The position numbers were made by a program, and so were the translations under genes. The notes below the pieces were generated by a model that saw only the letters and a list, made by a program, of their open reading frames with translations, was not told where the DNA came from and made no database searches. 64,000 bases of DNA from Achatina immaculata (taxonomy: Eukaryota > Mollusca > Gastropoda > Stylommatophora > Achatinidae), in contig CM019693.1 of assembly GCA_009760885.1 (NCBI GenBank), forward strand, positions 42,619,433 through 42,683,432. The letters run 5' to 3'. Below are positions 44,645 to 54,157 of the stretch, piece by piece. Numbering within the stretch: the stretch's first letter is position 1; each line of letters starts with the position of its first letter.

Positions 44645-44880
44645 GTTGCTTCAACAGTAATCTGGAAGTAAGATAGTTTTAGCATATGATAGTGAGTAAT
44701 AAAGTTGGTTATAGAATGTCTACTTAATTTAGTATCAGCACATGCAGGCTATAAATGAATTAGTTTTTGCAATAATAGGTTGCAGTTGGACTTGTTTCAG
44801 GAATTTTTAAAAACTTTTTCACTGTTTATTGTGCCTGTTTCATGTAATGCATGTAGCCTTTTTTGTTATCATGATAATGC

Positions 44881-45128
44881 TTTAGCACATGCTAGTCTGT
44901 AGCTGTTTATTTCTAGCACATAATAGTCTGTAGCTGTTTATTTCTAGCACATAATAGTCTGTAGCTGTTTATTTCTAGCACATAATGGTCTGTAGCTGTT
45001 TATTTCTAGCACATAATAGTCTGTAGCTGTTTATTTCTAGCATGTAATAGTCTGTAGCTGTTTATTTCTAGCATGTAATAGTCTGTAGCTGTTTATTTCT
45101 AGCACATAATAGTCTGTAGCTGTATAGT
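44881..45128. repeat. 31-bp minisatellite
   Basis: Eight units with TAGTCTGTAGCTGTTTATTT and CTAGCACATAA. Diverged single units with TTAGCACATGCTAG lie just upstream, and similar TTAGCACAT motifs lie downstream of paralog B, so the array probably grew from the 3' flank shared by B and C. Confidence 0.93.
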
Positions 45129-45184
45129 TTTAAGTCTGTAAGAAGGTTGAAATTGGACTAAAAATCATACATAAAACCAAAATC

Positions 45185-45590
45185 CTGGCTAAATTTAAGG
45201 TGTGGTACCTCCAATTCTTGCTAATTCTCAAAACTGATGTGGCCACTACTTGTGTACAAGATAAGTACTAGCACATTTGAGACAGCTGAAAGGAAAATCA
45301 ACAAGTATCACATGACACTGGGGTTGATGGACATGACATTTTACTGCAAGAAGAGCATGCTGCGTTCACTACTTCAGTTTGTTGTGAGGAGTTTAAGGAG
45401 GGAAAGCAAGACTTCCAAAGATGAGTCCACCAACACAGTAGTGTAACAGAATAAAGGATGCTATAATAATTAGTGCTAGGTCACTCTTGAAGACAGAGTG
45501 AAGCCCTTGTCTGGACAGGCACGCACTAAAGAAAAGCCTGTGTTATTATTGGCTATTCTGGGTTCAGTTCGGGGTTTTCACATGATCTGA
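45185..45590 (+). mobile_element. probable retroelement fragment (non-RTE reverse transcriptase C-terminus)
   Basis: The frame 45237-45446 reads MWPLLVYKISTSTFETAERK INKYHMTLGL, resembling the WPLLVYEVPISTVExLERKxNxYLRKWLGLP motif that I know from reverse-transcriptase-type repeats of marine invertebrates. The following sequence fits that reading only with frameshifts. The identification is by motif memory and is moderate. Confidence 0.45.
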
Positions 45591-46297
45591 GAAGGAGAGA
45601 AGTCTATGAGCTGTGTGGAGTGAAGATATGCCAGTTTTATCTGTAGTTTTTGAACAGTTAGAATGATTTGGCCATTGAGTTGAAGAATGTATGAAGAAAT
45701 ATCTGATTGTCCTTTTTAGGACACATATGCAGGGTTTATGTAATTAGGGTGAATGTAGGAATAGGTGTCTGACTGTCCTTTTTAGGACACAGAGTTTTGG
45801 TTAGACATGTTGCTGTGTGGAAATTTCTAGTTGGATGTGTTCTTGAATGGAGGTTAATATGCTGCTTTGATTGATTGCGTTCATTCCTGTGGCAAAGTCA
45901 TATTTCCAGGAATGTTTTTGTGTCACTTATTGTATTTTTGACTTCTTCGTGTGATTCATCACCTGATTCCATCATCATTGTATCCTCATATTAAAATTGT
46001 TGAATGGAATTGTAACTGCTGTTGATTTATCTGTTTTTCATTATTGTAGCAATGACTTTTTGTCTTTGAAGACAGTCTAGAAGCAAGTACATGAACAGTA
46101 CTTGTTATGAAACATACATACATATGTATGTATGTTTGTATGCCTGTGTATTCAAGTAAGTAAAATGAAGAAATAAACACACCAAGGTTAATGAGTTGTG
46201 AGTGAAGAAATATAAATATTTGTGAAACTGAAGAATTAAAAAACATTTACTATTCACCATTCTCTTGCATTCTACTGCCATCATGAAGCTTTGCAGT
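45591..46297. other. no gene seen
   Basis: Contains two copies of the hairpin TGTCCTTTTTAGGACA (45709 and 45774) about 65 bp apart. Otherwise AT-rich and non-coding. Confidence 0.4.
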
Positions 46298-48087
46298 TTG
46301 GAAGATTTTCTCTAGGTCTTGGTAGAAGATTTTCTCTAGGTCTTGGTAGAAGATTTTCTCTAGGTCTTAGTAGAAGATTTTCTCTAGGTCTTGGTAGAAG
46401 ATTTTCTCTAGGTCTTGGTAGAAGATTTTCTCTAGGTCTTGGTAGAAGATTTTCTCTAGGTCTTAGTAGAAGATTTTCTCTAGGTCTTAGTAGAAGATTT
46501 TCTCAAGGTCTTAGTAGAAGATTTTCTCTAGGTCTTGGTAGAAGATTTTCTCTAGGTCTTGGTAGAAGATTTTCTCTAGGTTTTGGTAGAAGATTTTCTC
46601 TAGGTCATGGTAGAAGATTTTCTCTAGGTCTTGGTAGAAGATTTTCTCTAGGTCTTAGTAGAAGATTTTCTCTAGGTCTTAGTAGAAGATTTTCTCTAGG
46701 TCTTAGTAGAAGATTTTCTCTAGGTCTTGGTAGAAGATTTTCTCTAGGTCTTGGTAGAAGATTTTCTAGGTCTTGGTAGAAGATTTTCTCTAGGTCTTGG
46801 TAGAAGATTTTCTCTAGGTCTTAGTAGAAGATTTTCTCTAGGTCTTGGTAGACGATTTTCTCAAGGTCTTGGTAGAAGATTTTCTCTAGGTCTTGGTAGA
46901 AGATTTTCTCTAGGTCTTAGTAGAAGATTTTCTCTAGGTCTTGGTAGAAGATTTTCTCTAGGTCTTGGTAGAAGATTTTCTCTAGGTCTTGGTAGAAGAT
47001 TTTCTCTAGGTCTTGGTAGAAGATTTTCTCTAGGTCTTGTAGAAGATTTTCTCTAGGTCTTAGTAGAAGATTTTCTCTAGGTCTTGGTAGAAGATTTTCT
47101 CTAGGTCTTAGTAGAAGATTTTCTCTAGGTCTTGGTAGAAGATTTTCTCTAGGTCTTGGTAGAAGATTTTCTCTAGGTCTTGGTAGAAGATTTTCTCTAG
47201 GTCTTAGTAGAAGATTTTCTCTAGGTCTTGGTAGAAGATTTTCTCTAGGTCTTGGTAGAAGATTTTCTCTAGGTCTTGGTAGAAGATTTTCTCTAGGTCT
47301 TGGTAGAAGATTTTCTCTAGGTCTTAGTAGAAGATTTTGTCTAGGTCATGGTAGAAGATTTTCTCTAGGTCTTGGTAGAAGATTTTCTCTAGGTCTTAGT
47401 AGAAGATTTTCTCTAGGTCTTAGTAGAAGATTTTCTCTAGGTCTTAGTAGAAGATTTTCTCTAGGTCTTGGTAGAAGATTTTCTCTAGGTCTTGGTAGAA
47501 GATTTTCTCTAGGTCTTGGTAGAAGATTTTCTCTAGGTCTTGGTAGAAGATTTTCTCTAGGTCTTAGTAGAAGATTTTCTCTAGGTCTTGGTAGACGATT
47601 TTCTCAAGGTCTTGGTAGAAGATTTTCTCTAGGTCTTGGTAGAAGATTTTCTCTAGGTCTTAGTAGAAGATTTTCTCTAGGTCTTGGTAGAAGATTTTCT
47701 CTAGGTCTTGGTAGAAGATTTTCTCTAGGTCTTGGTAGAAGATTTTCTCTAGGTCTTGGTAGAAGATTTTCTCTAGGTCTTGGTAGAAGATTTTCTCTAG
47801 GTCTTAGTAGAAGATTTTCTCTAGGTTTTGGTAGAAGATTTTCTCAAGGTCTTAGTAGAAGATTTTCTCTAGGTCTTGGTAGAAGATTTTCTCTAGGTCT
47901 TGGTAGAAGATTTTCTCTAGGTCTTGGTAGAAGATTTTCTCTAGGTCTTAGTAGAAGATTTTCTCTAGGTCTTGGTAGAAGATTTTCTCTAGGTCTTGGT
48001 AGAAGATTTTCTCTAGGTCTTGGTAGAAGATTTTCTCTAGGTCTTGGTAGAAGATTTTCTCTAGGTCTTAGTAGAAGATTTTGTCTT
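46298..48087. repeat. 24-bp minisatellite, ~75 units, with a higher-order repeat
   Basis: Units carry GATTTTCTCTAGGTCTTGGT plus AGAA; the main variant is CTTAG for CTTGG. Rare variants (GTAGACG with CTCAAGG) occur at 46851 and again at 47594, 743 bp apart, in matching unit order, so about 31 units were duplicated as a block. A 22-bp and a 23-bp unit (46762, 47036) shift the frame. The RRFSLGLG open frame of the first part is an array artefact. Confidence 0.95.
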
Positions 48088-48140
48088 AGTAATTGTACAT
48101 GTATGAACTCCTTGTAAATGCGAGCTGGTGTTCTTTGCAG

Positions 48141-48183
48141 CTGATGCTGTAGAGATTTTGAGGCACAGCATTGAATTGATGTG
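48141..48183 (+). CDS. candidate short terminal exon, related to 43622-43659
   Basis: After the acceptor GTTCTTTGCAG (AG 48139-48140) the phase-1 reading is xADAVEILRHSIELM followed by TGA. The acceptor position, phase and DAVxxLxHSIxxM reading agree with the copy at 43622. No upstream exon was identified; the 24-bp array lies directly to the left. Confidence 0.4.
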
Positions 48184-48199
48184 AGAGTGGGTTATGGTA

Positions 48200-48445
48200 G
48201 CTACTTTTTCAGTCCCAGAGTACAGCTAAAAAGCAGGAGGTGTGCAATGCTTCTTTAACAGACTCCACCACCATGGGGACTATAGTGATCCCTGCCCCAT
48301 AACCAGGATAGACTTGTTACTAGGGTTACCATGGAGAGGTGGAACAGTGTCTTGGTCAGCTATGGTTTGCTAACCCTGACACTGGCATATCAGCTATGGG
48401 TTGCTGATTGCCTCATCGGACAGTGTCTTCATCCTGGTGAAGTTG
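48200..48445. repeat. dispersed repeat related to 18455-18850
   Basis: Shares CCATGGGGACTATAGTGATC and CCTGCCC with 18510-18540, and GTCAGCTATGGTTTGCTAAC with the reverse strand of 18760-18825. A single copy of the neighbouring array unit (TTAGTAGAAGATTTTG) follows at 48449-48464. Confidence 0.55.
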
Positions 48446-48729
48446 ACTTAGTAGAAGATTTTGCTACCTGGCATGACATTATTCTTGGTCTCCCTAGAAT
48501 TTCTTGTTGTGGTGGTTCCAGTCACGTGTCAGAAGTTATCAGAAGAATGAAGAGAGAAAAATGGACAATAAAATACAGCAGCGGTTGGAGATGGAATAAA
48601 AATGAAAGATGATGGTAGTACAGTATGAAATAAAGGAAACTCAGTGAGAGAGAGAGGGAGCAAGAAAGAAAGTAGAACTCACTGAGAAGAGGACAGAGAA
48701 TAGAATGAGACAGTATGGCTAATAACATT

Positions 48730-49910
48730 TGTCATCATCATCAACATGTGATGTGTCCTTTCCAGAATGTTGTTCCTCTCATTGCCTCCCTGAATGCAGC
48801 GTGGTCTTGAGAAAGTTAGCCAGCGTCTCACAATGACATATTCAGATTGTCCATGATGTTCTGAGTCAACCTGCAATGAGGTTGTTCCTTTTCCCTTTTG
48901 CTGGGCGCCTTCTATTATCAACCTCTCCAAACCATTATTTCTCTTGATGTGGCTGAAGTAAGTCAACTTTCTAACTTTGATGTGGCTGAAGTAAGTCAAC
49001 TTTCTAACTTTGATGTGGCTGAAGTAAGTCAACTTTCTAACTTTGATGTGGCTGAAGTAAGTCAACTTTCTAACTTTGATGTGGCTGAAGTAAGTCAACT
49101 TTCTAACTTTGATGTGGCTGAAGTAAGTCAACTTTCTAACTTTGATGTGGCTGAAGTAAGTCAACTTTCTAACTTTGATGTGGCTGAAGTAAGTCAACTT
49201 TCTAACTTTGATGTGGCTGAAGTAAGTCAACTTTCTAACTTTGATGTGGCTGAAGTAACTCAACTTTCTAACTTTGATGGTGTTTACAAGCCAGTTTTTT
49301 TTTACGACATCTAATTCCATCAGTATTTCTTTATTTGATTTTCTTTCTATCCATGATATTCTAAGTCACTTTCTATAACATTTAATTTCAGATGCTGTTA
49401 TTCTCTTTTCCATTGATTTGTTAAATGTCCACGTTTTGCATCCATATGTTGTCACTGGGGATATGTGAGCTCTTAATAAACATGGATTTGTTTTCTTGTT
49501 GATACCCTGCCACATACTTTTGATTTGTGCTAGTTTCTGTGATGCAGTTGCTTTCAATGTCCACTGCGCAGTCACCGATGGTGGTGATGACAGAAGCTAT
49601 TCAAATTTATTTATATTTTCCAGATTTTCATGGTCCACTGTAATTTTGGGGTCCTTCTCATTTTGTCAGTTATCATTTCTTTGGTTTTGTTGGTGTTTAA
49701 AAAAGAGTTTCTGAGTTTCACTACATCTTTTGGTGGAGAGTGAGCTGCTGCGGGCAATGTGAACTTTTGTGAAAGGACAGTATCATCAGCGTATCTCATG
49801 TCTGGATTATAGTGGTCCCCAGTGTTGAAAGAGTCAAACTTGGTTGCTTCCTGTTCATCTCTTAATTTATCATGATGTTTTCAGCATAGATGTTAAACAA
49901 ATATGGAGAA
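48730..49910 (-). mobile_element. RTE-G retrotransposon 3' half with an internal 33-bp array
   Basis: The minus strand from 49910 reads PYLFNIYAENIM-like sequence, MRYADDTVLSQKF (YADD box), KLAQIKSMWQGINKK, SPVTTYGCKTWTFNKSMEKR and ITASEIKCYRK. It then enters VKKNWLVNTIKVRKLTYFSH, where an 11-codon unit is repeated about ten times, and resumes IKRNNGLERLIIEGAQQKGK up to NNILERTHHM and a (GAT)n tail (ATCATCATCAAC at 48733-48745). The array keeps the frame. Frameshifts are present between the YADD and YGCKTW blocks. Confidence 0.75.
48946..49280. repeat. 33-bp minisatellite inside the RTE-G coding region
   Basis: About ten almost identical units with TTTGATGTGGCTGAAGTAAG and TCAACTTTCTAAC. The minus strand reads KVRKLTYFSHI per unit, the segment that is single-copy (KxRKLxYFGHIKR) in related retroelements. 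Confidence 0.95.
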
Positions 49911-49920
49911 AGGATACATA

Positions 49921-49990
49921 TTAGAAATGTTTTCTAATATTATTAGAAATGTTTTCAAATATTATTAGAAATGTTTTCTAATATTATTTG
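49921..49990. repeat. three 22-bp self-complementary units
   Basis: ATTAGAAATGTTTTCTAAT is nearly palindromic and occurs three times at a 22-bp spacing. Confidence 0.85.
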
Positions 49991-50089
49991 AAAAAGGAAT
50001 TTGTAATAAAACTTTTGGGTTTGCATTTAGCATAAAATTATTGGAGAAACAATGTTCCATTAATCAAAATCCATATTCTCATCTTATCA

Positions 50090-50695
50090 TAGTCCATACA
50101 TGATTCATCTTGTCACAGTCCACACATGATTCATCTTGTCACAGTCCACACATGATTCATCTTGTCACAGCCCACACATGATTCATCTTGTCACAGTCCA
50201 CACATGATTCATCTTGTCACAGTCCACACATGATTCATCTTGTCACAGTCCACAAATGATTCATCTTGTCACAGCTCACACATGATTCATCTTGTCACAG
50301 CTCACACATAATTCATCTTGTCACAGCTCACACATGATTCATCTTGTCACAGTCCCCACATGATTCATCTTGTCACAGTCCCCACATGATTCATCTTGTC
50401 ACAGTCCACACATGATTCATCTTGTCACAGCTCACACATGATTCATCTTGTCACAGCTCACACATGATTCATCTTGTCACACATGATTCATCTTGTCACA
50501 GTCCCCACATGATTCATCTTGTCATAGTCCACACATGATTCATCTTGTCACAGTCCACACATGATTCATCTTGTCACAGTCCACACATGATTCATCTTGT
50601 CACAGCCCACACATGATTCATCTTGTCACAGTCCACACATGATTCATCTTGTCACAGTCCACACATGATTCATCTTGTCACAGTCCACACATGAT
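50090..50695. repeat. 26-bp minisatellite
   Basis: About 23 units with CACATGATTCATCTTGTCAC and AGTCCA. It ends about 50 bp from the stop codon of paralog D. One unit (50475) is shortened. Confidence 0.95.
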
Positions 50696-50746
50696 TACTG
50701 TCACTACTTAATTCAAATTCTCAGTTTGTTTTTAAAGGTGAACCAG

Positions 50747-51642
50747 TCAGTAATTCTCCAGGGCTAGAGCTTGGGCACCAGAAGATCCTAGACAAGTTAC
50801 TGTAGTGTATGTCATCAAATGTCCGCTGTCGACACTGGACCCTACACTGACCTGCCTGCTACACCCATGGGGGTGAGCCACTATAACAACCAGTGGTTGC
50901 TGCGGGGTGGTCGAGTTCATGGGAAGAGAACCAACTGGTTTAATGTTCTTGCTCTTTAAAATGTTGTAGAGACTACTATACGTATCTAGTATCCTCATCA
51001 GTCTGTAGGCCAGATTCAGGTCATGGGTAACATATATAACATGTATGTAGTCTTTCTGTGTTCTGTTCACAACTGGCATCTCATCGATCATGTCAGTATC
51101 ACGCCATGTAGCAGATGTAAGGTCTAAATGATGGAAGAAATCAGATGACAAGCCACTGAGTGTGATAATATCACTACATGTATCAGGTGTATGGTCTCTA
51201 TCGAAAAAGAAATCACATGTGCTGTGCTCTCTCTCATAATCATCATAAACAATCTGGGTTGATGTGCCAACGTAAATGAGGGCAAACTCAGTTTCTGGCA
51301 TTGATGACATTTTGCATTCTTTACAAGGGCAAGGTTTATGTTTGAAGGTATTATCATATTCTTTCACAAGGGTTACACGCCCTGTCCCAGTCTATATCAT
51401 GTTCTGTGTACTGCCAGGCCACACCTTAGGTCTGCTCTCACTGACATGCTTGACTGACACACGTACAATCAGGTATGACATCAGCTGAATTAAGCTGAGT
51501 ATGTGGTAATGAATGAGCAGACGGACCAAATTAAACTTTTCCATAGTTATAAATTTCTGGTGACCTGGATTCTCCTCACAAGCATCATAATGTTGATGAA
51601 GTTCTGCTTCCTCTCCATGAAAGACCTCAACATCCCAGGACC
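50747..51642 (-). pseudogene. protease-like paralog D, catalytic His lost, in-frame stop
   Basis: The exon starts after CCTGTCTCACAG (acceptor bases complement 51643-51644) in phase 1 like A and B: SWDVEVFHGEEAELHQHYDA, PGHQKFITMEKFNL, then IVRVSVKHVSESRPKVWPGS, an in-frame TAG (51392-51394) just before TGTGRVTLVKEY, TSTQIVYDDYEREHSTCDFF, YVTHDLNLAYRLMRIL, VVIVAHPHGCSRQVSVG, YTTVTCLGSSGAQALALEN and TGA. The catalytic His of the other copies (AAHVV/SNHVV) is Gln here (51254-51256). The block LIRALSDL is replaced by unrelated residues (LIHYHILSLIQLMSYL). It is the most diverged of the five. If the TAG were read through or spliced out it would still be a non-catalytic homologue. Confidence 0.7.
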
Positions 51643-51689
51643 CTGTGAGACAGGCAAAAATGTCTTTATAGCAGTGGTCCTAGCAGACG

Positions 51690-52372
51690 GATGATGTATC
51701 AGTATAACTGTAGCCATAAAAAACAAATGTGGTATCATTACATCTACAAGCCTAGAAGATATGTGAGATATCATTATATGTAGCTATAGTCATAAGAAAC
51801 AGATGAAGCATCATTGCATCTACAGACATGTGAGTATGTGAGGTACCACTATAATTACAGAACAGGCTGACATATGAAGTATCACCATAACTGCAGTCCA
51901 AGCATACACATGAAGTTTTATTCTAACTAAAGTCCTTGCAAACAGATGAGATGTCATTATAACTACAGTCTTATAGGTAGAAGAAGTCTCATTATAACTA
52001 CAAACCTAAATGCAGATGAAGTCTCATTATAACTACAAACCTAAATGCAGATGAAGTCTCATTATAACTACAAACCTAAATGCAGATGAAGTCTCATTAT
52101 AACTACAAACCTAAATGCAGATGAAGTCTCATTATAACTACAAACCTAAATGCAGATGAAGTCTCATTATAACTACAAACCTAAATACAGACGAAGTCTC
52201 ATTATAACTACAAACCTAAATGCAGATGAAGTATGATTATAACTACAAACCTAAATTCAGATGAAGTATCATTATAATTACTGTTGAGTAAAGTATGGCA
52301 AGCACTTGATGCAACAGACTTTTAAAATCCCATGTCCCCAAGAAATGTGACATTTCAAACAACTGAAGTATT
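51690..52372. repeat. 35-bp repeat, homogeneous core with degenerate flanks
   Basis: The core 51985-52270 has about eight 35-bp units with TCTCATTATAACTACAAACC and TAAATGCAGATGAAG. Before it (51690-51985) are diverged units with ATGAAGTATCAYYATAACTR. The same pattern continues after the SINE (52597-52735: ACCAGACCTAGCAACTGAAA). This is an old array with a recently expanded centre. Confidence 0.85.
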
Positions 52373-52385
52373 ATTAAAACTATAG

Positions 52386-52583
52386 GAGGTGCGAGATAGC
52401 TTAGTTTGTTAGTACACTGTTCTCTCATGGCTAGATGGATGTTCGTCCTACTGACTCTGGTCTGTGGATTGAATCCCAGGTACAGTAATTCTCTTGTGAT
52501 TTTTCTTTCTCTCACGTCTCACTAAAGTGCTTTGTCTTCAGTTTTTTCGAGGTCTAATCCTACACAAACTGTGTTCTCTTACT
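52386..52583 (+). mobile_element. tRNA-derived SINE with perfect 13-bp target-site duplication
   Basis: Flanked by ATTAAAACTATAG at 52373-52385 and 52584-52596. The 5' part has a tRNA-like polymerase III promoter: box A TAGCTTAGTTTGTTAGTA at 52396-52413 and box B GGATTGAATCC at 52466-52476 (consensus GGTTCGANTCC). The body is about 198 bp without an A-tail and ends AATCCTACACAAACTGTG and TTCTCTTACT. That 3' end also occurs, inverted on itself, in the palindrome at 21974-22053. The autonomous partner is not apparent. Confidence 0.85.
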
Positions 52584-52829
52584 ATTAAAACTATAGTCCT
52601 AATTATTGTAAAGTAACATTATGATACCAGACCTAGCAACTGAAATATTATTATAACACCAGATCTAGCAACTAAAATATCATTTAAACACTAGACCTAG
52701 CAACTGAAGTATCATTAAAACTATAGTTCCAAATAATAATATCAGTTTGGCTACTATATTAATATGATATGAATTTTTTTTCATACATCATTTTGTCTAT
52801 GTGCTTTTGTACTATTTCTGAAACTTTAA

Positions 52830-52895
52830 GAAGAAGAAGAAGAAGAAAAAGAAGGAGAAGGAAGAGGGAATAATAATAATAATAATAATAAAGTA
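52830..52895. repeat. (GAA)n and (TAA)n microsatellites
   Basis: AAGAAGAAGAAGAAG followed by AATAATAATAATAATAATAA. Confidence 0.95.
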
Positions 52896-52958
52896 TTTGA
52901 TTTTATACCGGACAAATAAGACACATCAATAACATTACTATATGAAAATTACTTTTAC

Positions 52959-54076
52959 CTGTATATTCTGATGCTTCAGTCATTTGGTTTATTACAATAA
53001 ATGGAAGATAATATAGATCCTTTCCCCTGGAGCTGTGGTTTATTTTATTATTCCACTGACAACTTCCAGAGTGGACATGTTCATGTTCATATGATACATT
53101 TCCTAGTAAGAAGATGTGAGCTCCACTAGATCCTGGACATGTTGGTGTATCGTAAGTCAGCTGGGTATAAAGTAAATCATAAAATACTTGTATATCAACA
53201 CCAGTAGTTCTATTCATAATGTAACCTACACTGACCTGTTTGCTACAGCCATGAGGATGAGACACAATAACAGCCAATGTTTCCATGGGGACAGGTACAG
53301 AATATGTAGTAGGTGGTTTCTCTTCTATGTTCTGACCATGCCATGAAGACAATTTCTTTTCTAAAGATCTATAGAGCTTTAACATTTTCTCCATTCTGTC
53401 CACCAGATCAAGATTATAGGTCACATATCTCAGCTCACACAAGTCTTGTTCTATGTTTGTTCCTATAGCTGACATTCCTGTTAATGTAACCACACTAGGA
53501 CAATGGTCAGGTGTACCACCCTTATCAAAGAAAAGATGACATGTGGTGTGTTATCCCTCTAGTTCATCATATACAACATGGGCTGCTGTCTGTATGTAAA
53601 TCTCAGCATGGCTAAATTTAGATGGCTTGGAAATGTAGCAATTAGGACAATTACAATATTCATCATGTCTCTCCAGCATTCGTACCCATCCAGTTCCTGT
53701 TCTCATCATTTTACTGTGCCTGTTACTATAAAATGGGTAAGGATCATCACTACCAGGCCAGGTCTCAGGTCTCCTGTCACTGACATACTTGACTGACACT
53801 CTCACAGTCAGGTCTCCTGTCACTGACATACTTGACTGACACTCTCACAGTCAGGTCTCCTGTCATTGATATACTTGACTGACACTCTCACAGTCAGGTC
53901 TGACAGAGCATGAATAAAATTAAACAAGTCATCATTCTTGTAACCTGAGGGAAGATGCTCCATAGAAAACTGGTCTACAGGTACAATGTTCTGATGTCCT
54001 GGATTCTTCTCACAAGAGTTTAAATGTCTGTGAAGATCTGCCTCTCCACCATAACTGACTTCAACTTCACACGTTC
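52959..54076 (-). pseudogene. protease-like paralog E, disrupted
   Basis: Closest to copy A. The minus strand reads CEVEVSYGGEADLHRHLNSC, LIHALSDLTVRVSVKY (F for L), then a 43-bp segment repeated three times (53769-53897), which shifts the frame. It resumes with RPETWPGSDDPYPFYSN, MMRTGTGWVRML, IQTAAHVVYDELEG (His at 53578-53580) and a TAA (53551-53553) where A has CAA, then HTTCHLFFD, VTYNLDLVDRMEKML (Asn replaces the Asp of HDLDLA at the first position), VIVSHPHGCSKQVSVGY and TPTCPGSSGAHIFLLG. The donor ATACAG|GTAAAAG (exon end 52959) is conserved with A. The 5' acceptor has no AG: the site aligned with A reads TATGTGTG. At least three disabling changes make this a pseudogene. Confidence 0.82.
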
Positions 54077-54157
54077 ACACATACAAATAATGTCACATTG
54101 TTGTACAAGTTCTTACAGATACATATACCAGTTATAACATTTACTACACTACAGATG

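Noticed and set aside
44655..44880. Additional exon downstream of paralog C
   Set aside because: No acceptor followed by a reading frame similar to the A or E C-terminus could be found.
46291..47056. RRFSLGLG repeat protein, resembling an RFG/Arg-rich peptide precursor
   Set aside because: It is explained by the 24-bp array; the frame is broken by 22- and 23-bp units and there is no signal peptide or dibasic processing context.
52386..52480. Functional tRNA gene
   Set aside because: Only the box A and box B regions resemble a tRNA; there is no cloverleaf that I can form, and the unit is a 198-bp insertion with target duplication.
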